Source: Lactiplantibacillus daoliensis
Lineage (GTDB): Bacteria > Bacillota > Bacilli > Lactobacillales > Lactobacillaceae
Direction of reading: 5' to 3'
Assembly (NCBI RefSeq): GCF_005405005.1
Contig: NZ_BJDH01000002.1
Coordinates: 362,910 to 426,909 of the forward strand
DNA length: 64,000 bases
A model generated the notes under the pieces. The model was not told the origin of the DNA, did no database searches, and was given only the letters and a program-made list of their open reading frames with translations. The translations under genes were made by a program, and so were the position numbers. This document shows, piece after piece, positions 36,347-47,462 of this stretch (within the stretch, counting starts at the first letter, position 1; each line of letters starts with the position of its first letter).

Positions 36347-36712
36347 TCAATTCGTTTTTTCACCCGGCAACATTTTACGAATACCACCTTCTGGATGTGG
36401 GTTATCGCCATGGTAACGCGGAATCAAATGGACATGACAATGCATCACCGTCTGTCCTGCGGCTGCGCCGACATTAATCCCAATATTATAACCATCAGGC
36501 TGATAACGGGCATCCAAATACTGTTTGGCCGTTTCAATCAGATCAGCCATCGCAACTCGGTCAATTGCCGGAACATCAAAATACGTCGCATAATGCTGCT
36601 TGGGAATAATTAATAAATGTCCCCGACTAACGGGGTGGTTATCGAAAAACGCCGCGGCTCGATCGTTTTCAAGCACGTACGGCAAGGGCTGACAAAATAC
36701 ACAGTTTGTCAT
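36347..36712 (-). CDS. HIT family protein
   Basis: 121 residues. The histidine triad is HCHVHLIPRYH near residues 92-102 and the N-terminal zinc-type CVFCQ is present. HIT proteins hydrolyse dinucleotides or AMP-NH2-type compounds. The ATG at 36712 with AGGTGAGTGAG is preferred over a GTG three codons earlier. It follows the SDR gene almost without a gap. The operon therefore couples two nucleotide-processing enzymes. Confidence 0.92.
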   Translation of the reverse strand: MTNCVFCQPLPYVLENDRAAAFFDNHPVSRGHLLIIPKQHYATYFDVPAIDRVAMADLIETAKQYLDARYQPDGYNIGINVGAAAGQTVMHCHVHLIPRYHGDNPHPEGGIRKMLPGEKTN

Positions 36713-36721
36713 CTCACTCAC

Positions 36722-37468
36722 CTACTTTTCTAACCAACCACCATCAATTGGCGTCACCGTACCATGAATATAGTCTGCATGTCGACTCGCCAAAAACAGC
36801 GTTAAATCCGCAACTTCATTAGGCTTAGCCCAACGTTGTGCCGGCGTCTCACTAGCAACCCACTTAGCCATCTTACCGTCACCAGCAAAATCAGCCGCAT
36901 TCATGGGGGTGTCAATGGCGCCCGGCGCAATACAGTTGGCCCGAATTCCTTTGGCTGCGTAGTCTAAATCAAGTTGTTTCGTATAGCCAATGATCGCATG
37001 TTTCGCAGCCGTATAAGCTGCGCCGCCACCACCAGCGACCAAACCAGCAATTGAAGCCATATTGACAAAGACTCCTTGCTTGGCCGCTAACATTCCTGGT
37101 AAAACGGTATTCGTGACAATAAACTGGCTCGTTAAATCAGTGGCTAAAATCGACTGCCACTGATCCAAACACGTTTCTAACGTTGGCCGATACCCGTCGA
37201 GTTTTCCAGCCGTATTGCAGACAATTAGTGGTTGTCCTAATTCCGCAACGCCTGCTTGAATCGCTCCCACCAAGGCAGCCTCGTCACAAACATCCGCCAC
37301 TTGATAATTCAGCGATTCAGTCGACATCAGTTCCACCGGTTGTGGTTGCCGATCAATCGCAATGACCTTAGCACCTTGTGATAAAAATTCTCGGACTTGC
37401 GCCAAGCCAATTCCGGACGCCGCGCCGGTGATTAGAACAGTTTGACCTTGATATTCACTAAATTGCAT
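36722..37468 (-). CDS. short-chain dehydrogenase/reductase
   Basis: 248 residues, classical SDR: cofactor motif TGAASGIG at residues 15-22, NTAG-type motif (CNTAG), catalytic Ser in NMASIAG and YTAAKHAI (Tyr and Lys), and PG..DTPM near 182. AIDR after the second strand suggests NAD. It overlaps the upstream DUF2829 gene as TAATG. The substrate is unknown. Confidence 0.92.
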   Translation of the reverse strand: MQFSEYQGQTVLITGAASGIGLAQVREFLSQGAKVIAIDRQPQPVELMSTESLNYQVADVCDEAALVGAIQAGVAELGQPLIVCNTAGKLDGYRPTLETCLDQWQSILATDLTSQFIVTNTVLPGMLAAKQGVFVNMASIAGLVAGGGGAAYTAAKHAIIGYTKQLDLDYAAKGIRANCIAPGAIDTPMNAADFAGDGKMAKWVASETPAQRWAKPNEVADLTLFLASRHADYIHGTVTPIDGGWLEK

Positions 37469-37689
37469 TAGTCAACAAGTTGCCAATCTTCAGCTAAAAT
37501 ATCGCAATCCGTTGGTGACCACAAGCTGAACGCTTCGTCAGCCGTCTTAATTAGAAAATAAGGATTTAGGACATCCCCTTGATACGTCGTAGTTGGTTGT
37601 AAAACCACATACAATTCGGTTCCTTCCCAGCCAGTCCGAACGGCTTTTTGACCTTTTTTCAATGCGGGTAAAATTGCTTCAAATGTCAT
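37468..37689 (-). CDS. DUF2829 / Tad2-like small protein
   Basis: 73 residues: FEAILPALKKGQKAVRTGWEG at the start and SPTDCDILAEDWQLVD at the end, the two hallmarks of DUF2829. Phage members (Tad2) bind the cyclic ADP-ribose-type signal of Thoeris defence. Here it is first in an operon with an SDR, a HIT protein and an ADP-ribose-type Nudix hydrolase. GGAGGAAAC precedes the ATG. Ligand binding is inferred from the family only; many chromosomal members are uncharacterised. Confidence 0.82.
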   Translation of the reverse strand: MTFEAILPALKKGQKAVRTGWEGTELYVVLQPTTTYQGDVLNPYFLIKTADEAFSLWSPTDCDILAEDWQLVD

Positions 37690-38022
37690 ATTGTTTCCTC
37701 CATTTAGGTTGTTTATTACTTGATTACCACTTTGATTAAACTTTTTCCTGCCTGTTAGTTAGAACTCAAACGACATGTTTCCATTAGTAAATAACTTCAT
37801 AATTGCTCGTTAGCTTAACGCCGGGCGAGTCAGAATTGACTCAACCAGAGTGGCAAGACAACTCATCGCCAAGCAGGTTAATACTCAAATCGTAGCATAA
37901 TCCCAGCGATAAAAACAGCGGTCAAATTTGTACCAACAAATTCGTAGTTTTGCTGGTATGGACCAATTAATCATGCTACAATGAAAGCGAATACAACTAC
38001 GACTAATTGGAGGAATTATTTT
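37690..38022. other. intergenic region between divergent operons
   Basis: About 330 bp with the promoters of the Tad2-like operon and the mupG-like operon. It includes a dyad GAGTCAGAATTGACTC near 37830 and the operator-like sites at 37927-37965. Confidence 0.5.
37954..37982 (+). promoter_or_regulatory. promoter with NagR/GntR-type operator before the mupG-like gene
   Basis: TGGTATGGACCA at 37954-37965 resembles the dre operator of NagR-type GntR repressors (TGGTATAGACCA). TACAAT at 37977-37982 is a good -10. A second dyad TTGTACCAACAA lies 15-20 bp upstream. Control by amino-sugar availability is inferred. Confidence 0.5.
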
Positions 38023-39114
38023 ATGAGTAAACTCGGCGTATCCGTCTATCCTGAACGGTCAACCTTTGAAAAAGACGCTGCTTATTTAGACCTAGCAGCG
38101 AAGTATGGTTATCAACGTGTCTTCACGTCATTGTTGGAAATCAAGGGTGACAAAGATGAAGTTGTCGCTAACTTTAAAAAAGTCATTACGTATGCCAATA
38201 AACTCGGTTTACAAGTGATGGTCGATGTGAACCCCGGTTTGTTCAAACAACTCGGCGTTTCCTACGACGACCTCTCATTTTTCCATGAACTCGGTGCTTG
38301 GGGTGTCCGCTTAGACCTTGGTTTCACTGGCCAAGAAGAAGCTCGGATGACCCACAACGAATATGGGATCAAGATCGAAGTCAATATGTCTAAAGGGACG
38401 CACTATGTCGACACAATTATGGACTACTTCCCCGAAAAGGATAACCTGTTGGGATCACACAACTTCTATCCTCAAGAATACACCGGCTTAGGTTACAACT
38501 ACTTTGTAGAAACCTCCAAGCAATATCGGCAATATGGCATCAATACCGCGGCGTTCGTTTCATCAAATGACGCCACTTATGGTCCTTGGCCAATGCAAGA
38601 TGGTCTCTGTACCTTGGAAGACCATCGCGGGTTACCAATTGCGACTCAAGTCCAACATTTGAAATTGACTGGTTTAATTGATGATGTCTTAATCGGAAAT
38701 GCCTATGCAAGCGAAGCTGAATTGAAGGCTGCCAGTGAAGTCTTCTTCAGTCCACTACCATTGTTACACGTTGAAACCCCAGCTGATTTATCAGAAGCTG
38801 AAACTGCCGCGCTCTTCAATCAATCACAAACTTATCGTGGCGATTGTTCCGACTATGTCATCCGTTCCTCACAAACACGGGTCATTTACAAGGACGAAGA
38901 CTTCCCTGCCCATCATACTGATGATGTCCATGTTGGTGACGTCCTAATTGATAATGACGACTATGGTCAATACAAAGGTGAAACCCAAATCGCTTTACGT
39001 GACTTCAAGAACACCGGTCGGATCAACGTGGTTGGTCACATTCCAGCCGCAGAATTACCGATTATGAACTTACTAGTTCCTTGGATGGACTTCAAGTTTT
39101 TACCTGCTAAATAA
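38023..39114 (+). CDS. mupG: MupG-type 6-phospho-N-acetylmuramidase (DUF871)
   Basis: 363 residues of the DUF871 family: LGVSVYPERSTFEKDAAYLDLAAKYGYQRVF at the N terminus, LRLDLGF-type strand (VRLDLGF), LGSHNFYPQEYTGL near 144, and a C-terminal domain from about 250. MupG splits MurNAc-6-phosphate-GlcNAc during cell wall recycling, in the cytoplasm. The ATG at 38023 with GGAGG at about 9 bases is the start; an ATG 14 codons earlier overlaps the -10 box. It is followed 12 bp later by an acetyltransferase gene. No PTS or MurQ gene is adjacent. Confidence 0.87.
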   Translation: MSKLGVSVYPERSTFEKDAAYLDLAAKYGYQRVFTSLLEIKGDKDEVVANFKKVITYANKLGLQVMVDVNPGLFKQLGVSYDDLSFFHELGAWGVRLDLGFTGQEEARMTHNEYGIKIEVNMSKGTHYVDTIMDYFPEKDNLLGSHNFYPQEYTGLGYNYFVETSKQYRQYGINTAAFVSSNDATYGPWPMQDGLCTLEDHRGLPIATQVQHLKLTGLIDDVLIGNAYASEAELKAASEVFFSPLPLLHVETPADLSEAETAALFNQSQTYRGDCSDYVIRSSQTRVIYKDEDFPAHHTDDVHVGDVLIDNDDYGQYKGETQIALRDFKNTGRINVVGHIPAAELPIMNLLVPWMDFKFLPAK

Positions 39115-39126
39115 GGAGGATAACTG

Positions 39127-40311
39127 ATGACAGCAAACTTACGGTTAACGACTGATGAGGACCGCGAAGCCTTTTATCAGTTATATCAATACGCGTTTAA
39201 TCGGCAAGATACCCCTGAACGCCGAGCCTTTTTCATGGATCGCTATCAACACGGCCGGATCTATGGACTCCACGACCACGACAAATTGGTCAGTGGACTG
39301 TACAGCCTGCCATTTGAAATTAACTTTCATGGTGTTAAATATGGTATGCATGGGATTGGCGACGTGATGAGTGCACCAGAGTATTCAGGTCGCGGCGGGG
39401 CGGGTAAACTATTGACCACCGCGCTCACAGAAATGGCGGCTAAGCACGTTGAACTCTCGTACCTTGCCCCATTTTCATATGCTTATTATCGAAAATTTGG
39501 CTACGAGCAGACTTTCAATCACACAGTCCAAACGATAGCGGCCAAAGACCTGCCAAGGCTCAAGCCAACTGATTTTAGTGGCACAATTACACGTTATGGC
39601 AATGATGGCTTAGCCTTAATTAACGATTTTTATGCCGCCCAACCAGTCAATCAACGTGGCGGCCTGATTCGCCCTGACTGGTGGACCCACTATCTTAGTC
39701 TGAAACATGATTGGTCCGTTGCCATCTATCGAAATGCAGCCGCCAAAATCGAAGGCTATCTTATTTACGAACGGCAAGCTACTAATTTTGCCATTCAAGA
39801 ATGGACGACCAGTACGCCGGTTGCGTTTGAACGTCTCGCTAACTTTGTCACTAAGCATGGAACGAGCTTCGAAACGTTTAGTTATGAAGGTCCCAGTGAT
39901 GAACACGGGTTGGACCTGCTGGCAGATCCATACCCACTCACCGTCAAAACGGTGCCATACATGATGGCTCGTATCGTTTTGCTGCATGACTTCATCAAAA
40001 AGTATCCTTTTACCGGAACTGACCTAGCCCCCGTTCGGCTAGCGATTACCGATGAGACCTTACTCCAAAATCAAGGCATCTGGGAATTACAACTTGCTGG
40101 TGGAAAAGTGACGTTGAACCGAGTAACTACCGATTTAACGAAACGTTCAGATTTACAACTTTCAATTCAGCAACTCACAAAAGCCTTATTCGGTGCTCGT
40201 TCACTTGCGAGTGCATGGCAACATGGTCAAATTAAAGGTAAGTTAGCTGCTGCCCGACAATTGGACGCCGTCTTAGTACACGAAAAGCCAGCACTGATTG
40301 ATTACTTCTAA
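39127..40311 (+). CDS. Eis-like GNAT acetyltransferase
   Basis: 394 residues: an N-terminal GNAT domain with the acetyl-CoA motif EYSGRGGAGKLL (about 84-96), a second GNAT-like fold, and a C-terminal SCP2-like domain, as in the Eis family. These acetylate amines on small molecules or peptides. AAGGAGG precedes the ATG. It is in one transcript with the mupG-like gene; a role in acetylating amino-sugar or wall-derived compounds is only a guess from context. Confidence 0.88.
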   Translation: MTANLRLTTDEDREAFYQLYQYAFNRQDTPERRAFFMDRYQHGRIYGLHDHDKLVSGLYSLPFEINFHGVKYGMHGIGDVMSAPEYSGRGGAGKLLTTALTEMAAKHVELSYLAPFSYAYYRKFGYEQTFNHTVQTIAAKDLPRLKPTDFSGTITRYGNDGLALINDFYAAQPVNQRGGLIRPDWWTHYLSLKHDWSVAIYRNAAAKIEGYLIYERQATNFAIQEWTTSTPVAFERLANFVTKHGTSFETFSYEGPSDEHGLDLLADPYPLTVKTVPYMMARIVLLHDFIKKYPFTGTDLAPVRLAITDETLLQNQGIWELQLAGGKVTLNRVTTDLTKRSDLQLSIQQLTKALFGARSLASAWQHGQIKGKLAAARQLDAVLVHEKPALIDYF

Positions 40312-40321
40312 GCTTAATTTC

Positions 40322-40368
40322 AAATAGCACTTCACTAAACTGAACTGGTTTAGCGAAGTGCTATTTTG
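40322..40368 (+). terminator. rho-independent terminator
   Basis: AAATAGCACTTCACTAAA and TTTAGCGAAGTGCTATTTT after the acetyltransferase gene. Confidence 0.8.
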
Positions 40369-40445
40369 GTTTGCCCATGATGAACCATTTTTAGCGCTAA
40401 CTATTTGTTCCCGGTAGTGTACAATAAAACCTATCAACAGAAAAA

Positions 40446-40979
40446 CCAAAGGTTGAAAGACTCAAAAGCATCACAAATGTCACAATACCAGTAACCATTA
40501 CGTCTAAAGTAGACTTGCTCAAATTCAACGCTCCGTCAGTCAAAATCGGTGTGCTGTGGGGAGCGGCACCAGCCAAAGGTCGGTCTGGCACCTCAATTCA
40601 AAGCCGATAAAACACGTCTATGAATTGCCCCGCGAGATTAGTCAGCTCAGAACGCCGACTAATCTTGCCGCCACTGCACACCGATTTCGACTGACTCCGC
40701 TAAACGTAAATAACGGCTTTAGTCAAGAAAGAATCACTGATTAGCTGGAGGTTGTTGCTGATAGTATCGCACGTGCCGGCCTTACACCATGGACGGTCCG
40801 GGAAATTTGCGGTTTTGGCAAAGTTTCCGGACCAGGCTCAAGATGTTCTTAAGGCTTGAACCGGTCCCTCGTACGCATGTTATCGGCAACAACCGGAAGC
40901 GGCAGTAATCGACTAGTTTTCATTACCTGATTGTTGACGTAATCATGCAGACCGGCAATTTTTAACTTTCAACCTTTAG
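40446..40979 (+). mobile_element. MITE-like repeat, copy R2 with 8 bp target duplication
   Basis: 534 bp, same orientation and modules as R1. The ends are CCAAAGGTTGAAAG and CTTTCAACCTTTAG. It is flanked by the direct repeat CAGAAAAA at 40438-40445 and 40980-40987, a likely target duplication. Module A is 40446 to about 40710 and module B about 40744-40979. Confidence 0.88.
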
Positions 40980-41012
40980 CAGAAAAACTAAACTTCTCCA
41001 TTGGAGGCAACA

Positions 41013-41561
41013 ATGCTGACCTACCCGGAGCAATATCTCATTCCTTTTTCAGACGATCCGACCGTTAATTACTTCCTGACTGCTTTCTTCTTTGCGCCTA
41101 TTCTTATTGGTGCGGCTTTTTTAATCAAGTCTAGCTTGACTGACCGGCTAGCGCACATTCATCGTCAAGGGATAGGTGAGATTAAAACCGTCTTTTCAAA
41201 CCGAACCAAGCTGTTGAACTGCTACTGTCAGACGATCCACATCTCATTTCAGGTGCTATCCTTGCTAGGATTATTCCTTAACAGTCCCATTGAGCCAATC
41301 GTTTGGCCACTGATTTTTTGGACTTTATCCCTCGTCATCATCATCCGCGATGTTTCTCATTTCAATGACTGGGTGACCGCTAAGCGCCATTATCAGGCGC
41401 TCACTTTCCTGCCACCCGACTATCAAGTTCTGTTGCAACACTATCAAAATCTAATCGGTATCGAATTTGGCGCAACTATCTTACTTAAGCTCCCGATACT
41501 AAGCTATTTACTTGGCGTTTATACCACCTACCCAAATATCCAACATTTATTCCACGGCTAG
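41013..41561 (+). CDS. membrane protein, 182 residues
   Basis: Three or four hydrophobic segments (about 22-45, 72-91, 95-117 and 153-170), no recognised domain. Start is the ATG at 41013 with GGAGG 5-6 bases upstream. The gene begins 33 bp after repeat R2 and its TAG stop is immediately followed by repeat R3, so it is bracketed by direct copies of the mobile element. The C terminus may have been cut by R3. Function unknown. Confidence 0.7.
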   Translation: MLTYPEQYLIPFSDDPTVNYFLTAFFFAPILIGAAFLIKSSLTDRLAHIHRQGIGEIKTVFSNRTKLLNCYCQTIHISFQVLSLLGLFLNSPIEPIVWPLIFWTLSLVIIIRDVSHFNDWVTAKRHYQALTFLPPDYQVLLQHYQNLIGIEFGATILLKLPILSYLLGVYTTYPNIQHLFHG

Positions 41562-41960
41562 CTAAAGATTGAACGACTCAAAGGCATCACAAATGTCACA
41601 GTACCAGTAAGCGTTACGTCTAAAGCAGACTCACCATAGTCAGCGCTCCGTCAGTCAAACTTGGTGTGCCCTAGGGAGGCGGTGCCAGCCAAAGTACGGC
41701 CTGACTCCGCTAAACAATAAATAACTGATTTATCTCTTAATAAACACTGATTAGCTGGAGGTTGTTGCTGATAGCATCGGACGTGCAGGTGGCGTTTGAC
41801 CGGCGTGTTTTGCCGGCCTTACACCACGGACCGTCCGGGAGATTTGCGGTTTTAGCAAAGCTTCCGGGCGAGGTGCAAGACGTTCCTAAGGCTTGAACCG
41901 GTCCCTCGTGCGCATGTTATCAGTAACAACCGAAAGCGGCAATAATCGACTTTAAAAATC
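41562..41960 (+). mobile_element. MITE-like repeat, truncated copy R3
   Basis: The left end (CTAAAGATTGAACGACTCAAA) and module B are intact, but the inner half of module A is deleted (jump near 41703) and the terminal repeat on the right is lost. Same orientation as R2, which lies 580 bp upstream. Confidence 0.8.
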
Positions 41961-41975
41961 TTAAGCTAGCTGATC

Positions 41976-42016
41976 AAAAAGACGTTCCAACTGGCAAAAT
42001 ACCAGTTGGAACGTCT
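41976..42016 (-). terminator. rho-independent terminator of the GH1 genes
   Basis: GACGTTCCAACTGGTA...TACCAGTTGGAACGTC-type perfect stem followed on the minus strand by TTTTTGA, 60 bp after the GH1 stop codon. Confidence 0.8.
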
Positions 42017-42077
42017 AATTAAAACGATGCGATAAGTAGCCTATTAACTTAAGCCAATGATAAAGCTGGTAAGATTA

Positions 42078-44990
<2,913 letters not shown>

Positions 44991-45062
44991 CTAATTTCTC
45001 TTTTGTGTTTTTGTTTTTGAAAAATTACTTATATAAATTGAGTTTGAGATAGTGGTTGCTTC

Positions 45063-45599
45063 CCGCCTGCCGGGTAGGCGCGCTTAGGGCTGGAACGTGG
45101 TGGGCACGGTTTCGAGCCATAAACCGGTCTCGAAAGCCGGCCTTTTACTAACTGTCAGCTAAGTAAAGTCTCACCACTGAGCCCTAAGCACGCCCACCCT
45201 CTCGGCTAAATTGACATCAATTCTGTTCTGAACAATCTGTCAAAATACAAGCGGCGAGTAATACCTCTTCATTCAGTCGCCAGCTTCTAAACTAGAAACT
45301 AGTCCAACAACTTACTAATATAGTTACTTGTTAAGTGCTCAACCTGGTCTGAAGCAAATCAGGATACTGGTTTAACTCATAACTCAGCGTAAAAACTAGT
45401 TATTTCACCAAATCACGTTACCTTCAACCAGTCACCTAGCCGAGAGGTTGCGTTCATTTAGGGCTCAGTGGTGAAATTTTACTTAGCAGGCAGCGAATCT
45501 TGCTGGCCGGTTAGTAAAAGACCGGCTTGGAAGACCGCACTGTGGCTTCCAAACGTGTCCACCACGTTCCAGCTCCTAAATGAACGCAACCGGCAGGCG
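45063..45599. repeat. large palindromic intergenic repeat with variable self-complementary stems (copy H2)
   Basis: Two arms in opposite orientations around a 225 bp spacer. Outer ends are CCGCCTGCCGG (45063-45073) and CCGGCAGGCG near 45590-45599. Arm 1 closes with CGCTTAGGGCT / AGCCCTAAGCA (45081-45091 and 45180-45190). Arm 2, about 45437-45599, closes with GTTGCGTTCATTTAGG against CCTAAATGAACGCAAC. Both arms keep GCTGGAACGTGGTGG, GGTCT(T/C)-type inner hairpin, CCACTGAGC and CTCTCGGCTA. It separates the PTS genes from the GH1 genes. Confidence 0.85.
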
Positions 45600-45644
45600 T
45601 GAATAACACTGCTACACCGCAATACTAATCCTTAATACGAAAGA

Positions 45645-45690
45645 AGGACCCAACCAACACCATCAAGGTATTCGTCTGGGTCCCCCAAAG
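45645..45690 (-). terminator. probable terminator after the PTS IIA gene
   Basis: On the minus strand GGACCCA...TGGGTCC followed by TTCTTTC, within 10 bp of the IIA stop. The loop is long and the T-run interrupted. Confidence 0.55.
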
Positions 45691-45696
45691 ACGTGA

Positions 45697-46047
45697 TTAT
45701 TTATCTTCAGCAGCTAAGCGACGGTATAAATCAACAATTTCACCAGCTAAATCCCGGAAAGTAATGGCATTCATCATGTGGTCTTGTGAATGAACCAATA
45801 ATAATGAAACATGCGTATGATCACCGTTAGCTTCAGCAGTTAACATTGATGTTTGAGAATTGTGGGCTTCAGTTAAGAAGTTGTCAGCTTCCTTCAACTT
45901 AGCATCAGCAGTTTCAAAGTCGTTTTCTTTAGCGGCCTTGATTGCTTCAAAAGCCGAACTCTTCGCATTTCCACCATTAACAATTAATCCCATGATTGTT
46001 TCTAAGCTTGCTTCTTTTTCTACTGGTACTTGATTTTCTTCTGCCAT
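45697..46047 (-). CDS. PTS lactose/cellobiose family IIA component
   Basis: 116 residues, all-helical IIA of the Lac/Cel family. The phosphorylated histidine is in LLLVHSQDHMMNAI near residue 89. It passes phosphate from HPr to IIB. The ATG at 46047 follows AGGATGAGGATA. It lies about 110 bp after the IIB gene on the same strand. No membrane IIC gene is in the window. Confidence 0.93.
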   Translation of the reverse strand: MAEENQVPVEKEASLETIMGLIVNGGNAKSSAFEAIKAAKENDFETADAKLKEADNFLTEAHNSQTSMLTAEANGDHTHVSLLLVHSQDHMMNAITFRDLAGEIVDLYRRLAAEDK

Positions 46048-46155
46048 TATCCTCATCCTTTTAGCTTATTTCGTGTGCCTACACAATCAAAATGCTGCCG
46101 ACCGTTTTTAAAATTCATTCGCTGTCTGGCAGCACTCCATCATCTAATTATTTAA

Positions 46156-46467
46156 TTATTTGGCCATTGATGCTTCGGCTTCTTTAAGAACCTTTTCACC
46201 GTTCATCATGCCGTAGTCTTGCATATTAATAACTTCAACTGGAATATCAACGCGTTTTTGGAAATCACTTAACATATAACGAACTTGTGGTCCAAGCATT
46301 AAAATGTCAGGATTCTTTTCAGCTAATTTAGCATCGGCGTCACTGGCAGCGGTTGCAAAAATTTCTGCATCAATACCGTCTGCTTCAGCAGCCTTTTGCA
46401 TTTTTGAAACTAAAAGTGAAGTTGACATCCCTGCAGCACATACCAACATAATTGTTTTTTCAGCCAT
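46156..46467 (-). CDS. PTS cellobiose family IIB component
   Basis: 103 residues. The active cysteine is in LVCAAGMSTSLLVSKM at about residue 10, the standard IIB-Cel loop. The ATG at 46467 with GGAG at 10 bases is chosen. First gene of the minus-strand PTS transcript, divergent from the GntR regulator. The partner IIC must be encoded elsewhere. Confidence 0.94.
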   Translation of the reverse strand: MAEKTIMLVCAAGMSTSLLVSKMQKAAEADGIDAEIFATAASDADAKLAEKNPDILMLGPQVRYMLSDFQKRVDIPVEVINMQDYGMMNGEKVLKEAEASMAK

Positions 46468-46522
46468 AATAAACACGCTCCTAAATAGTTTTTTAATTTA
46501 TTGTGATTCTGCGGTTGCTTTA

Positions 46523-46536
46523 CTAAACCGCTTTCA
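46523..46536 (-). promoter_or_regulatory. candidate cre site of the PTS genes
   Basis: The minus strand reads TGAAAGCGGTTTAG, 12 of 14 positions of the cre consensus, 56 bp before the IIB start. Confidence 0.5.
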
Positions 46537-46560
46537 TTACAATTAGAATTATAAGTCATG

Positions 46561-46617
46561 GGTACAAATTTGACAAGTCCTAATACTTAAATAAACGGAA
46601 TTTATCGAATTTGTACC
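46561..46617. promoter_or_regulatory. inverted repeat, likely operator of the divergent GntR regulator
   Basis: GGTACAAATT at 46561-46570 and AATTTGTACC at 46608-46617 form a perfect 10 bp inverted repeat spaced by 37 bp, in the shared promoter region. Each half is near GTACAAAT, a plausible GntR/HutC half-site pair. Confidence 0.55.
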
Positions 46618-46663
46618 TACAAATTATTAGCAACAATTAACTTAGATGAGAGAAGTGATTTCT

Positions 46664-47371
46664 ATGTACCGTGATATTGCGACCAAGCTTGTTAATGCGA
46701 TTCAGGACGGTGAATTTGAAACAAAATTACCCACGGAAGCGCAATTAATGGCGCGCTATCACGTCAGTCGGAATACCATCCGTAAGGCCATTGATTTGGT
46801 CTATCAACAAGGCCTTTTGCGACGGGTTCAAGGTAGTGGCTACTTTATCGCCAACATTCAACTCCGCAATAAAACCGTCGTTAATTTATCATCCCGGACC
46901 ATGCCAAGTAGCGCGCTGCACCCCCGCAACCTGGTTTCAAAAATTGTTACCTTTGATACGATCCGTAGTGACGCGGTTTTAGCAAAACAGATGCAAATTG
47001 ATGAGAATACCGAGCTTTACCGGGTCATCCGGCTACGTTATTGGCATAATCAGCTTTACTGTTTAGAAAAAGCCTACTATTTACGATCTGTTGTCCCCTA
47101 CTTGTCACCAGAAGCGGTCAATAATTCTATTTGGGACTTTCTCAACGAGGCGTATGGGATCGGAATTGCCAACAGTGATGATTATCTGTCACTCACGAAT
47201 CTGACAGAAGAAGAAGCCAATCTACTGCAACTAGACCACGGCGATACCTATATGGCACTTGATTCCTGCAATTATTATAAAAATAATAGCCTACTTGATT
47301 TTTCGCATACGGTCTTCGTTTATCCCGACTTGGCGCTCTATTTTCACACCACTAATCTGGCAAATAATTAA
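46664..47371 (+). CDS. GntR/HutC-family transcriptional regulator
   Basis: 235 residues: winged-helix domain at the N terminus (residues about 5-65, TEAQLMARYHVSRNTIRKAID) and a UTRA ligand domain. This subfamily senses phosphorylated sugars, and the divergent beta-glucoside PTS genes are its likely targets. The ATG at 46664 after GAGAGAAGTG is used. Confidence 0.9.
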   Translation: MYRDIATKLVNAIQDGEFETKLPTEAQLMARYHVSRNTIRKAIDLVYQQGLLRRVQGSGYFIANIQLRNKTVVNLSSRTMPSSALHPRNLVSKIVTFDTIRSDAVLAKQMQIDENTELYRVIRLRYWHNQLYCLEKAYYLRSVVPYLSPEAVNNSIWDFLNEAYGIGIANSDDYLSLTNLTEEEANLLQLDHGDTYMALDSCNYYKNNSLLDFSHTVFVYPDLALYFHTTNLANN

Positions 47372-47462
47372 ATTATCCTCAAAAAAAGGCAATTCGCTAT
47401 AATTTCATCACACTTTACGGCTATAATGGTAAAGTATATCAAATTACGATGGAGGAATTAGC

